Source: Allacma fusca
Lineage: Eukaryota; Arthropoda; Collembola; Symphypleona; Sminthuridae
NCBI GenBank assembly: GCA_947179485.1
Contig: OX359246.1
Coordinates: 1,736,001 to 1,800,000 of the forward strand
Direction: 5' to 3'
Length of the DNA: 64,000 bases
Both the position numbers and the translations under genes were made by a program. Shown here one piece after another: positions 50,245-61,400 of this stretch. Every line of letters begins with the position of its first letter. Within the stretch, counting starts at the first letter, position 1. The notes under the pieces were generated by a model. That model had not been told where the DNA came from. It saw only the letters and a program-made list of their open reading frames with translations, and searched no databases.

Positions 50245-50664
50245 ACTTATACCCTGTGGTTCAAATTTAGATCCTGATATATCAGTAAATTAAAGTGTTC
50301 CGAGAGTTTCAACTCGAAAAAATCCAAACTAGTGTTGTTTCTAAATAATATCTGTAATTCAAATGTTTTTTTCCTGTGATTTTGCCAATTCTATGCCAAA
50401 TCCATTGACATGACAATTTTCCCGTTAATGTTACTAACTCCATGTGCTAGTATTTTTTAAAATCTGTAATATAAAGACGAAAAAACAATTTAAGTTAACT
50501 CTAGTTTGTAAAATGATAAAGCAACAAGGTCAATTTAAACACTTCACAAAATTTTAAATATGGCCTAAAAGGTCATCGAATTATGAAATGGTAAATCCCT
50601 GTTTATTAGAGAAATTAAAAACATTGCTGGTCTTGATTGTCAGAGAATTGTTTGAGAACTATTA

Positions 50665-50670
50665 AATAAA
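50665..50670 (+). terminator. possible polyadenylation signal of the DPP gene
   Basis: AATAAA about 420 bp after the DPP stop codon. It is the clearest canonical hexamer in the 3' flank that I noticed. Confidence 0.45.
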
Positions 50671-50930
50671 AATTCTAATGAAATTTGAATAGAGGTGATC
50701 GTAATTTGTTGCAATATTTTATTGCATTGTGTGGGACAACGTTACAATTTTAGAAGTCCAATACGCAAGCACTCTGCGAGACACACTGCTCTTATTTTAG
50801 AATCCCAAAGTGTAGAAGCATACTTTTTTACAAATTCTAAAAATTATGTGCCAGTCACAATGTGTATTTGTTTTTAGACAGCAGAAGAGAAATTTAACTG
50901 GTAGATTGATTGATTTCAGATGTATATCAT

Positions 50931-51023
50931 TGGCTAAATTCTAAAAAGTACCATTTTCATTTGCGAACCCATTTAAAAAGTATACGTGATGAAATGAAAA
51001 TGGTACTTTTTAGAATTTAGCCA
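50931..51023. repeat. perfect 32-bp inverted repeat (hairpin)
   Basis: Arms 50931-50962 and 50992-51023 are exact reverse complements (starting TGGCTAAATTCTAAAAAGTA) around a 29-bp loop. With one mismatch the pairing extends to about 50925 and 51029 (ATATCAT/CGATAT). It could be a tiny fold-back MITE or encode an RNA hairpin. It lies some 700 bp beyond the DPP stop. Confidence 0.9.
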
Positions 51024-51030
51024 ACGATAT

Positions 51031-52010
51031 GTTTCATGTGCTTGTGAATTTTAGATTACTTTTAATTCTACACACTTGTGGCAAAACGATGACAGTTCTC
51101 TTTCGAAAATAATTGAAACTAATAATAAGGATTTACGTAAAGGATTATGAGTGTAAAATCTTTTTTCAGGGAATAAGGATTGTGAAGTTCCACTTTTTGA
51201 GACAAACTGCACCCAGAACAGCTCCTTAATTGGAATAGCATAGCAATTATTGACCTTGATCGTGTCACTTTGGACTGGAAGGAAGATCTGGTCTACCATA
51301 AAATGTGCGTGCCATTTAAAAACCTGTCAAATCCAAAAATGACTTTCTCTAAAAACTTTAAATGAAAAATATATAATTTCCGTTCATTAACAACAGAGTG
51401 ACGTATGAATTTGAAGAAATGAATCGTAAGAAATCGGCCAAAAGATTTAAATAGTGCCTTGCTATAATATCGATGATCCCGGGTCAACCATTTGACCTCA
51501 AAATATTTCCAAGATAATAATATTAGAAAATATTTTTGAACTCCAACTCTGTGCAGTAATTTTTTTTACTCATTTGCTGAAGATTCCACCAACACTCCTG
51601 CAAATTAAGACCAATTATTGAAATATATAATTATGCCTAATCTCACATTGTGGATTCAACATGGTATGTTTAATGTATTAAGAGGTAACAATACACAAAT
51701 ATAAAAATGCAGATGACGTGCGCGGAACTAACAGAAGTTATAAACGCATACTCTGTAAATTAGAATGCCCTGGTGTAACTAGCCAAATAATTTGAATGAT
51801 TGTCGAAACCTGCTATCAAATTATACAGACGCTTTTTTATTAGCAGACTGAGGCAGGGCTGTAAAATCACGACATCACGTGTATACCAAGTAGCCGCGCG
51901 TATACGCGCAAAATCAAAGCAAAAACCTAGTAGTCCATAGTAGTTGTATCTATACATAATAAAAACCTATAATACTGCAGTATGTAATGTACCGCAAGAA
52001 ATAAAATAAT
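51031..52010. other. intergenic, no gene seen
   Basis: Between the hairpin and the end of the minus-strand FPP-synthase gene. No recognisable coding region. It should include the 3' untranslated region of that gene, for example TTATTT/AATAAA-like signals near 51955-51960 on the minus strand. Confidence 0.45.
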
Positions 52011-54044
52011 TCAACGAACTCTCCCACAAAGTGCAGAAAGAAGGTCGTAAAACATTGGTTGAAGTTTCGTAATAGAAAGGTTGCCAACTTCATCCAGGAC
52101 TTTGAGCATTGCTTCTTCCTCCCATATTGTGTAAAGCTCAGGGATGCCAATACTCATGTACAGCCTCTTAACGATATCCACTTTGACCGGATCCTTGGAT
52201 CGGTAGTTATCCTGTGTTTTAAACATTTTAAATTCTTGGTAGTAAGAAAACAAAATAACGGTCCCAATTTCAAGTAGAATGAACATTTGTGGAATTCCTT
52301 TGAATCGAATTTAACAGTTCCCAAAAGGTTTTATTACCAGCAACACCCGGCGTTGTTTTGATGAACACCTCTCCAGCGCATTGACGAATAACCAAGTACA
52401 TTTCCCTTCTTCGATATCCGTCCCCACTTTTCCCGTCAGCTTGGGGTCCACAAAGCAGTCCATAAAATCATCCTGGATGGAATATATCAATGATATTTCC
52501 AACGAAAGCTTTTCCACTTCTTTCAGCTTGACTCTGTCGGATATCCCATTCTAGAAAGGGGCAATATCTTCATATTTATACACATTTTACTCAACATGAC
52601 TCTAATAATTCAAATCAATTTGAATTTCTTTACCTTAATCATTGCAACTGCAACGGGCACGAAAAATGTGTAGTAACCATTTTTAAACATCATCATGTCT
52701 TTGTAAAACTCAGTGTTGTACCTGGAACATTTTTCATAAAATGTATTTTATAAAACAATAATTTTGAGGGTTATTTAAGTCGTTTGCTTCGTTTACATCT
52801 GATAATTATTTAACTCTGCGTTTCGGACATCACGTTCCTCGCCATACACACCGGCGTGCAATACAAAAGCATATAAATCAAATAATTCCTTGAAGAAGGG
52901 TTTGCTTCCAAAATATTTTTCCAGTAGCCTGATTGGGGCAACGAGAAGCCAAAGTCCATCGTTGAATGCATCATAACCCTTATTGTCAACCTTGTACCAG
53001 CACAAGCGATCCCTGCGAGTCTCGGACTCGTCCAAAATGTCATCTACGATGCAGGCTGCTCCCTGTTTCTGTAATGTTTATTCATACGGTTTGGATTTAG
53101 TTTGAAACTGCTTGCAATATATAGGGAAAACGACAAAGTACTTCTTAACCAGTTAGAAACTATGTACCATGTCATGTAACACCCAACTCGTACATACAGA
53201 CGTACACCAATCTAATGTATACCAGACGATGCATATGTTCGATGTCCCTCCCTGGGAAAAATGTTGAAGTGGAAATGTCCCACTCAAACGTACTGTTGTT
53301 TTGGCTCAATTTGCGCACTATATTGATACGGTACGCTGCCTGGTACAGGGTTTAAAATATTGGGTGGCATGTTTATGTGGTACACTGTGTGATTTTCATC
53401 TGTATTTTAAGAGGCTTTTTGGCCGTTATATGGTTTCTGACCAGTTGAGTAGATTCATCAGAAATAACTTACCATTTCCAGCAGCCAAGCTAGTATGTTC
53501 ACCTCCCGATCGTTTTCCGGTGATTTGTCATTGGACAAATACATATCAGATAAAATTAATTGATAAGCTCTGCAATGGAATAAAGCCATAGTTAAAATTT
53601 TATTTCAAAATAATGCTACTCGCAGTTGCTCTTGATTTACCTGATTCCTTTACCATGGGGTGTGTTATAATTGTTGATTTCTGTTATCCAGGTATTTGTA
53701 TCGGTATCGGTCAGCATTTCGAACCCAGGAATAGATACTATATCTGATTTTATCTCCTCAAATTGGTTCCTCCATGTTGCTTGTCTATTCGCAGAAATTA
53801 GCTGAGCCTTTTTCTCAAATAAATCTAAATTAAATATCAGAAAATATTTAAATTATATATAAAAGAAATTAGTAAATTGAATATATGTGGGCTCAATGAT
53901 AAAATTACCTTCAAATCTTTTAAAATCGTATTCAGTTGATTGAGTTTGAATTTTATTTCTTATATGTCTCATCGTAATGTTTCGATGCTTTAATGCTTGT
54001 AAAGGAACATTTCGAAGTGTAAACTTTTTGGCAATGGAAATCAT
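52011..54044 (-). CDS. farnesyl/isoprenyl diphosphate synthase-like protein
   Basis: Seven exons on the minus strand join in phase to 396 residues: 54044-53909, 53824-53641, 53569-53473, 53068-52797, 52721-52634, 52550-52338, 52211-52011. The first 45 residues are basic and lack Asp (MISIAKKFTLRN...), like a mitochondrial presequence. The first Asp-rich motif DDILD is at 148-152 and the second DDFMD at 286-290, and SETRRDRLCWY and TGKVGTD are kept, so magnesium-diphosphate chemistry looks possible. Residues 5 and 4 before the first Asp are Ala-Ala (QGAACIVDD), where FPP synthases have two aromatics that limit chain length. The KT of the family reads KN in FKNGYYTF. It may make a longer prenyl diphosphate or be a terpene-synthase-like paralogue rather than the housekeeping enzyme. 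The internal ATG at 54044 is used because the frame upstream lacks one. Confidence 0.85.
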
Positions 54045-54686
54045 TGTTGCTTTAGATGGGGTTATGGGATACACGAAAGTATAAAACTATAACGTCAACT
54101 AACAATTTACGCGATTCTGTTTCGTAGCATGGAATGAGTTACAATTCCAGGTGTGAGTCAACTGCGGAAATGATCCCTGGGAGGTAGCTTTATTTATAGA
54201 CAGTTGGAAATGGAAACTACATATAATTTATTCGTTGCATTCTCACAAATTATCCTTGTATTCATGCCTTTCGTCATTAAAAGTGGTTCCACAAGCCTGT
54301 TATTATTGCATTGGGTGCTTCCCGTGGTACAGGTAACGATTAACATTTTTAGAGGCGGCGCGGACGAAATTCCTAGTATGATTCTGTCGGTCCGTCTGTC
54401 TGTGCACACAATATCTCCAATACTCTTGGGTTAAATACAGCCAAACGTTTGGTACTTTACTTATATGACCAACAGGGACTTCAGGAATAACTTTTGGATA
54501 TAGTCACAAAACTTATCAACCGCAAATTTGTGTTGGAATTTTGATAATTTAAATGTTTTTAAAAACCTTAGGATATCGAATTTTCTTGGTTCTTTCGATT
54601 TTGTTAGACGTTCCCATCAGCGCACAAGTACAAAACGGATTTACATTCTTTGGTGTCTTTGAAACTTCCGTTTAGCAGGCGCTGTT

Positions 54687-54955
54687 CATTTCCCTTCTTC
54701 GATATCCCTCCCCACATTTCCCGTTAGATTGGGATCCACAAAGCAGCTCATGAAATCATCCTGGCTGGAATAAATCAATGTTATATCAAAAGGAAGCATA
54801 GCAACCGCAACCGGCATGAATAATGTGCAGTAACCTTTTTTAAAGGTCATCATGTCTTTGTAAAACGCAGTGTTGTACCTGAAGTAATTGGCATTCCATG
54901 TATTTTGTATCACAGTTATTGCGGGATATTTAAGCCGTTTGCTTAAATTTGATGA
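54687..54955 (-). pseudogene. partial duplicate of the FPP-synthase gene
   Basis: Matches exon 5, part of exon 6 and part of intron 4 of the gene at 52011-54044. Exon 5-like sequence (RYNTAFYKDMMTFKKGY) is fused directly to the middle of exon 6 (LIYSSQDDFMSCFVDP), so intron 5 and the start of exon 6 are deleted. The third Asp of the second motif is replaced (DDFMS). Because intron 4 sequence is retained, this is a DNA-level duplication and not a retrocopy. There is no start or remaining exons. Confidence 0.85.
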
Positions 54956-55024
54956 TTATTAGCTCCAGTGCCGCACGCCAGCCCTTCCAAGTCAATTCTA
55001 GTCTAGTCAACTACAGTATTGGGC

Positions 55025-55190
55025 ATAGTCCAGTCTAGTGGTCGGACCAGTTCAGTTCAAAACTGAAAATTTCAGTTCAGTTCAGTTTGGTTCATACAAA
55101 TTTTGGTTCAGTTCAACACACAAACTAAACTGAATGGTTCGGTTTCAGTGTAAAACCGAAATGAACTGAATTGTTTGAACTGATTGTTAC
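55025..55190. repeat. degenerate TTCAGTTC/GAACTGAA array
   Basis: Dense repeats of CAGTTCAGTTC and its reverse complement, with a central inversion point near 55120. Probably one end of a hAT-like element. Confidence 0.6.
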
Positions 55191-55201
55191 GCATACACAA
55201 C

Positions 55202-55858
55202 AGGCCTGGCATTCAAGTTCAAGTAAAACTTGACAAGTTCGGGTCAAGTTCAAGTTCAAATCAAGTTCGGGTTACAAGTTAATTTGAACTTGACACTGAA
55301 ATCTCAAGTTCGGGTCAACATGAAATTTGAACTTGACACTGAAATCTCAAGTTCGGGTCAACATGAAATTTGAACTTGACACTGAAATCTCAAGTTCGGG
55401 TCAACATGAAATTTGAACTTGATTTTAAGGCTCGAATCAAGTTCATGGTCAGGTCTTCATTATAGACTTGACATCAATACCATGATCAAGTTCGGATCAC
55501 ATAACCCCAAAACCATGAACATGAACTTTTCGTGGTCAAGTTCTTATACTAATATAATACGCTATAGATAATCGTTCTTATGCAGATGTCCTTGCTGAAG
55601 CTGTAAACACTAGTTTAAATCACAGCGTTTTCTCGTGCAAATGATAGATCGGTATTTCTGTGTTTTTAACTAGCAACGTGCTCCGGGCTCAAATATTACA
55701 AGCTAAATCCTGTTGTATTTTCTTCTTCACAATATCTTTTCAATTTTAACTTGATTTAAATTTTTGATCATATTATTTTAAAAACAACTGGAAAATGAGC
55801 ACATCTGAAAAGTCTCAACAGTGCGAAGAAGTTGCTGATCCTGGAAGTTTAACTGCAT
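55202..55858 (+). mobile_element. hAT-like element 5' end (TTCAAGTT array plus first exon)
   Basis: CAGGCCTGGCATTCAAG at about 55201 looks like a hAT terminus. It is followed by about 330 bp of CAAGTTCGGGTCAAGTTC-type repeats and then ATG at 55796 opening a short acidic frame (MSTSEKSQQCEEVADPGSLT) that stops at 55858. This layout copies the remnant at 13.1-13.9 kb: motif array, then a transposase-like first exon. No matching right end was found, so it is truncated or was split by the next repeat. Confidence 0.4.
55286..55414. repeat. three perfect copies of a 43-bp unit
   Basis: Units at 55286, 55329 and 55372, each starting GAACTTGACACTGAAATCTC. They lie inside the TTCAAGTT array. Confidence 0.9.
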
Positions 55859-55859
55859 A

Positions 55860-56095
55860 AAACGAAAGCATTACGTTGTTGCATTACCTATTATTATTTA
55901 GTAATGCAATGCATCTAAGGTAATGAGCAAGGTAATGCGCCGGAAGTAATGAGCAATGTAATGCGCCGGAAGTAAGTTGCCACGAAAGCATTACCTCCGT
56001 AGCATTACCTATTAAGATTAATTAATGCAATGCGCATAAAGTAATGAGTACGGTGTAATGTGCCTAAAGTAATGAACACGGTGTAATGTGAAAAT
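55860..56095. repeat. degenerate GTAATG/CATTAC array
   Basis: Repeats of GGTAATGAGCAAGGTAATGC and reverse complements, directly after the hAT-like first exon. No coding frame. It could be an end of another element or a MITE. Confidence 0.6.
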
Positions 56096-56510
56096 CCTAT
56101 TTTTAAAATAAATGCCTTGAAAATACTTTTTTAAATTTTGGAAAATAGGATAACTTACGAATCTATTGTTTCTATAGTATAATATAATATTTAAATGTAC
56201 AAAATATTAACTATAGTTAACTAAAATTTACTTAAGAGATGTTTTTGCACAAAAAATAATATATACACAAAATCATACGGAGCGATTAACAAATATCCGA
56301 TTTATTTTCACAGTAGAATAATTGAATAATAATAGAATCGAATACAGGCTTACAAGATATTTAATTATGTCCAGGTAGACGAAACAATGGTCAGCACTGA
56401 AGTATATTTGAACTTATTTAATGTAAACGAACTCTTAGTCACATGTATACGGTAAATCTAAAGAAATTTGATAAATATAAAGAGCGTGGTGCCGAAATGA
56501 GTAATGCGAT

Positions 56511-58236
56511 TGTCACTCTGATAGGATCCGATGTACTCTTGAAGATCAGTGTGCTGATGGTTATTAATCCTGAAGCAACAGTTCCCTCACACGGTGGCCA
56601 GGTACTGGATCAAGCTAGTCTTTCCAACAGAGGTCTCACAGAGGTTTGGGTGGATACTTGGAGTAAGAATGTACTGTAAAAATATCCATATACATTTACA
56701 ATCTTTAATTGGCACAATTTTGATTATAATTTCGAGTGAAATCTCTAACGCATCATAACTGTACAGGTACCTTGTCAGGCTGAATGACTGGAACATCTCC
56801 TTGTGGGAGCCAATAGCCTTCAACGCAGACGCTCTTACCAGTTGGTTGCCGCAATGCTTGGTTCAGAATAGGTTACAGGTCTTGATTCCCAAATATATGC
56901 CTGAAATAAAAATTCGTCCAACAAATTTTAAATAGCTACACATGAACAAACAACTCTCCATCTAGTGCCTGTGATCACAGGCACTAGATGGAGAGTACTA
57001 CCTTGTAATATATTCGGACGAGTACGTTCATATAATTATGATTAAACTTCAAGGTAAGTTTAGTTTAATCACTTAATTATAAATTTTTCTACGCACCTTC
57101 CTGCCACCATATAGTGCTGGTGGATTATGTGTGGCAAAGAGCATATATCGTGGATGAGCAGTACCAGTAACACCAGTCTCAGTTATAAACAGTTGTCGAT
57201 TGTCATCCAGAAGTCTATTAAGGGCTTCGAGAACCTCAGAAGGGGCTAAATTCAGTTCATCTAAAATAACTGAGTCGACTCGGCGCATTGCCTGGACTAG
57301 CACTCCTTCTGTAAAAACTTCGCAGGCTGGTCACTCTGATAGGATCCGATGTAATCTTGAAGATCAGTGTGCTGATGGTTATTGATCCTAAAGCACCTGT
57401 TCCCTCACACGGTGGCCAGGTACTGGAACAGGCTAGTCTCCAACACAGGTCTCACCTTGAATAAGGATGGGTAACTTTCCAGCGGACACTATGCGACCAG
57501 TATCTTTAGAGGTTTGGGTGGATACTTGGAGTAAGAATGTACTGTAAAAATATACATATACAATCTTTAATTGACACAATTTCGATTCTAATTTCGACCG
57601 ATTCCGCAATCCCAAAGGAAGGTCCGTTTTACCGACGTCTGTGGAAGGATTCATGGCAGCAAATAAGTGGAAGTTTTTGTGACGCTTGATAGGAGCCTCA
57701 TCTCCTTTCTCACATAAATGTATCAGTGCTTGGGACTCCAAAACGCCTGAGACACTTGAGCATTTCTAGGGTTGTTAAATTTACTTCGTTGAGGAGGACC
57801 CACTGACCTATCTGAATTGCATCGATAAGCGTCCCCTCAATGAAAGAGAATGCACACGAACTTTGTTCACCTTGGCCAATCTGGGTTTCGATGCGAGAGA
57901 TTTGGTGACCCAAGCCGACCCATCTGATGTCACAATTTGTATTTTATGAGATGAATTCGAAAATTGGAAACTAACAATACAATAGAGAACACCACTACTA
58001 TTTACCGATGCAAGATATCGATCCTGTCTTTGAGTTTTTCTTGCTCAGCACAGCACTCCTCTGTACATGAGTCATAAGTTGGACTAAAATCTTCCAGTTT
58101 CGGGTGGAATGTGCGGTCATCAGATGGTTCAAGAATTTTTTTATTGGTATCACGAAAGAATGTTAAATGCGTTTCGAGCTCTTCTCGGATTGGGGCTAAT
58201 TGTAAGATGTACTTCAGTTCTGCTGGTTTGTAGCTG
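56511..58236 (-). pseudogene. midasin (MDN1) AAA-module pseudogene with internal duplication
   Basis: On the minus strand from 58236 downward: an open exon (58236-58010, EELETHLTFFRDTNKK...), then ASCAFSFIEGTL-type and WVLLNEVNL segments (57940-57715), HKNFHLFAAMNPSTDVGKTD (57700-57620), an ILIQGETCVG Walker A remnant (about 57460), and ILDELNLAPSEVLEALNRLL to YMLFATHNPPALYGGRKV (57300-57090). These are AAA+ signatures of midasin, the ATPase that matures 60S ribosomes. Frames break near 57750 and at the Walker A (about 57445). A second partial copy (56511-56741) keeps the intact GKTS but has an in-frame TGA and a 55-bp deletion. Introns are retained. Midasin is normally over 4,000 residues, so this is a fragment. 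Confidence 0.8.
56953..56996. repeat. perfect 44-bp palindrome
   Basis: ACTCTCCATCTAGTGCCTGT is followed by the centre GATC and its exact reverse complement, with no spacer. It lies between the two midasin fragments, next to no open frame. Confidence 0.95.
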
Positions 58237-58407
58237 CAGCAAATAAAAACAATGTTAATAACTCACTTAGTATAATACCACGCAATGAAAGCCGAAATTA
58301 GTTATCAGGCTAGAGAAGTAATTTAGTCATAATTCTTGCGACACTCGGAATCCACACAGTTCACCTGAATTCTATTTCAAATGGGTGGCTGTATGGAGTC
58401 TGATAAT

Positions 58408-61400
58408 TTAAACTTCGAATAAAATTACTACTGCCCCTAAAACCCATTTGGAGGCTCTTTCCTTCGTTCTCAAATTGAAGGTCCAGACGTAGTGAGGACC
58501 CCGACTCCGAGTTTTGTAAACTGGACATTCGTAGGTGTTACGGTTGTCCTGCTTATCCTGAGTATAATTGCTTTCATAAATATGACCGGCATAAGGGGAG
58601 AGAGGTCTCTGAGTCTGGACTCAGCAATACAACCGCCCATGACATCCCAACGTGCCCCTTCCAGAAATAATCCGCGGATGCACGCTCCATCCTTCGGAGC
58701 CACTCTGCAAAAAAATACAGTTCAGATCCTTCTCCTCATAAACACATACATATGTTGTTTATAAGAGGGAAAATATTTCAATTTAGCAACCCCTCCTATA
58801 ATAATTGTAATATTTTAGAAAAAATTATTACGTCATTTCCTCCCTGGTCTTCTTGGTAACATCACACTGAAGACACATCTTGTCCAATGGTAACTCCTGC
58901 TTCCGAGCCGTACTTTGCATTATAGCCGGTTAAAAACGACTGAGGATTGAAGAACCCAGAGAGCCAAATTGCTGGAGGGAGGAGGAAATCCGTTGACCAT
59001 GTTTCTAATTCCCTGACCCTCAACAGCAGATCCGCATACCAGGAGGCCAGTCCTAGTGTGGAAGGATACGCCACTTTATTCCAGGAAGGAGGAACTTGAT
59101 CCATAAAAATTGTATTCCCCAGATCTTCCAATTCTGTTGTCATTTTTAGCTCGCCCTGAAATCACGATATTTAAACAACAATAATATTAATGATGTAATT
59201 ATCTGGACTCGAACATTTTTGTGAGTAAAGAAAGACCTTAAGCCCGGAATCATGTTCCTTCAAGCTCCGACGCATTCTAACAATGAGCATATTCATCCTC
59301 TCACATTCTTGCAGGGCAACCACAACATAAGGAGTTTTTTCCTCTGCCCTTCGCTGGACCTCATTCATGTTAAAAGGGTCGGGAAGATTCTCCATGACGT
59401 AGTCCAAAATTTGCTTGATTTTTTCCTCCTTCGCGGCGGCTTGACCCCCGGCCCCACCCGAGTCCCTAGGCTGGAGTTCGAAAATGGTTTTAAATAATGT
59501 CCCCGAGGTTGGATTTCAGAATCCTATTTCCGCATTTGGATGGAGCCCATAAAGGGTCGGGGATTCAGGGGGTAGCAACTCATCAATGTAATTATGATAA
59601 CCGACGTAGTAGTATGTAGACGGTGGGGCTGGGAATCCTGGAGCATAGTCAATCTCCCCATCCAAGGACTCTTGAACCATAAACTCTTCCAAGTAACTCC
59701 AACAAAGTCTTCTGTCCCAATCGTCAGTTTTATGACCCCCGTACATGATCTCCCCAAAGAGATAGCTCAAATCCTCCCAAGGGACTTTCGTATTGGCTTC
59801 CAAATAGTTATACAGGACATTGACGCTAATAGTAAGGTCCCCAGTATTGAAGGGGTAAGATCGGTTCCATCCCTGAGTTCCGAATTTCCGTCGCTCCGCC
59901 ATCACAGCATGGAAATAACATAAAGTGATGAGTATGGCTTTGAATTCCAATTCCTTGGAGCACGTCTCCAGGGTCTCCTGATTGAAGTTGTCCAAGGCTT
60001 TGTGGACATTGGCCAGCATGCCGGTGGGGGCTTCATTTGTGATTTTAATTTACGACTCCAGTATTCCCTGAGAAATTAAACGACCAGCAGGCTCCGCACT
60101 CAGGAACACCCGGTAGTCTTCGGTAGAGCTGTCCCAGTTCTGTTATCATTTCTTTTCTAAAGTCGGGAGCCAGCGTGCTACAAGATGGATGTTTTGGAGA
60201 ATGACCAAATGACCCTCCCTCCCTGCTACCTCCAGAGCATTCTCCACCATGACCTCCTGCCCCTGACCTAGGGAAACGTTATGGAATTTCCCGTTGTCGA
60301 TGGTGAACCCAATTTGTTTCCCGAGGGATTCCACATCCTTCAAGGGATCAACTCCTGGGGAGGGGATGAAGAAGACCGCGATTTCCCTGGAGGTTTCCTT
60401 GTAGGACTGGCTAAAGTCCAAGCGTGTGGATTTGACATACTTGCTCCCAAGAGTTTCTTCAATAAACTTCTGACACTGCGTACATCATCCGGTCAGGTCG
60501 AAGGCATCTCATGATACACAACCGGGGAACCCCGACCCTGAAACGCCAGTCCCCAGGGAAGCTCTCCCGTTGCGGACATTCCGAATCCACGACGGATTTC
60601 CATTTCTTAGGCCCACTCTCAATGTCACGATCAATCCCTCGGAAGTCATCCACCGAAGATAAGGACTTGACCGCTCACCAGCTGTAGTTGGTGAGGAAGT
60701 CCACTGGGCTTTGGACATACGGCGTCGTCGGTAATCTCATGAGGAAATCAAAATCCCGGGGCTGGATCGCCTCCCGCTGTAACTGTATTTGAAAGCCCAT
60801 CTGAGCAGTGAAGATGAGTTTGTCACTTTCGAAGAGACCCCGGGTCGTGTAGAGCCAAACGGAGTAACTGATGGAGTCCATTAGATTCTCTACCCTTTGA
60901 GACACTTGACTTGCGGGACGGCCAGTCGAATCGCGTTCTGAAACACGGTCGAGAATGCTTTGAGGGAGAACTGATAAATGGGATTTATTTTATTTAAGTA
61001 ATTTAAAATGAAATAAAGAAGGGAGGCTCGAGAGGATACTGGTCGGTAGAGTTCCCGCGCGGAATCAATATTCTTGGAAGTGATGACCGCCTCCCGGGCT
61101 TTCACTTCCACCTCACTGGACGTTCTTTTCGTTGTTTCTAGATTTCGGACCAGAGAGTCATCTTCAACGAAATTCCCTTCAGCAGACTGGAGACGGAATA
61201 GTAAACCATCTTCGAGTTTTAGGAGAAGTATCTTGAACTCATTTTGTTGTTGGGTCAGCTGAGACTTCAATGCTTCCAAGTCTGGTCTTTCTACTTTGAC
61301 AACTTCAGCTAGAAGCTGATCCTCGAGACCATCTCGGGTCACAGTAAAGTTGATGAGAGTTGTTTGAGCTTGCATATCCGGCTGGTAGTGAGGATTACTT

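Noticed and set aside
54204-54434. hydrophobic 76-residue plus-strand frame upstream of the prenyl synthase
   Set aside because: No domain or splice support; its end reads like common transposon-derived sequence.
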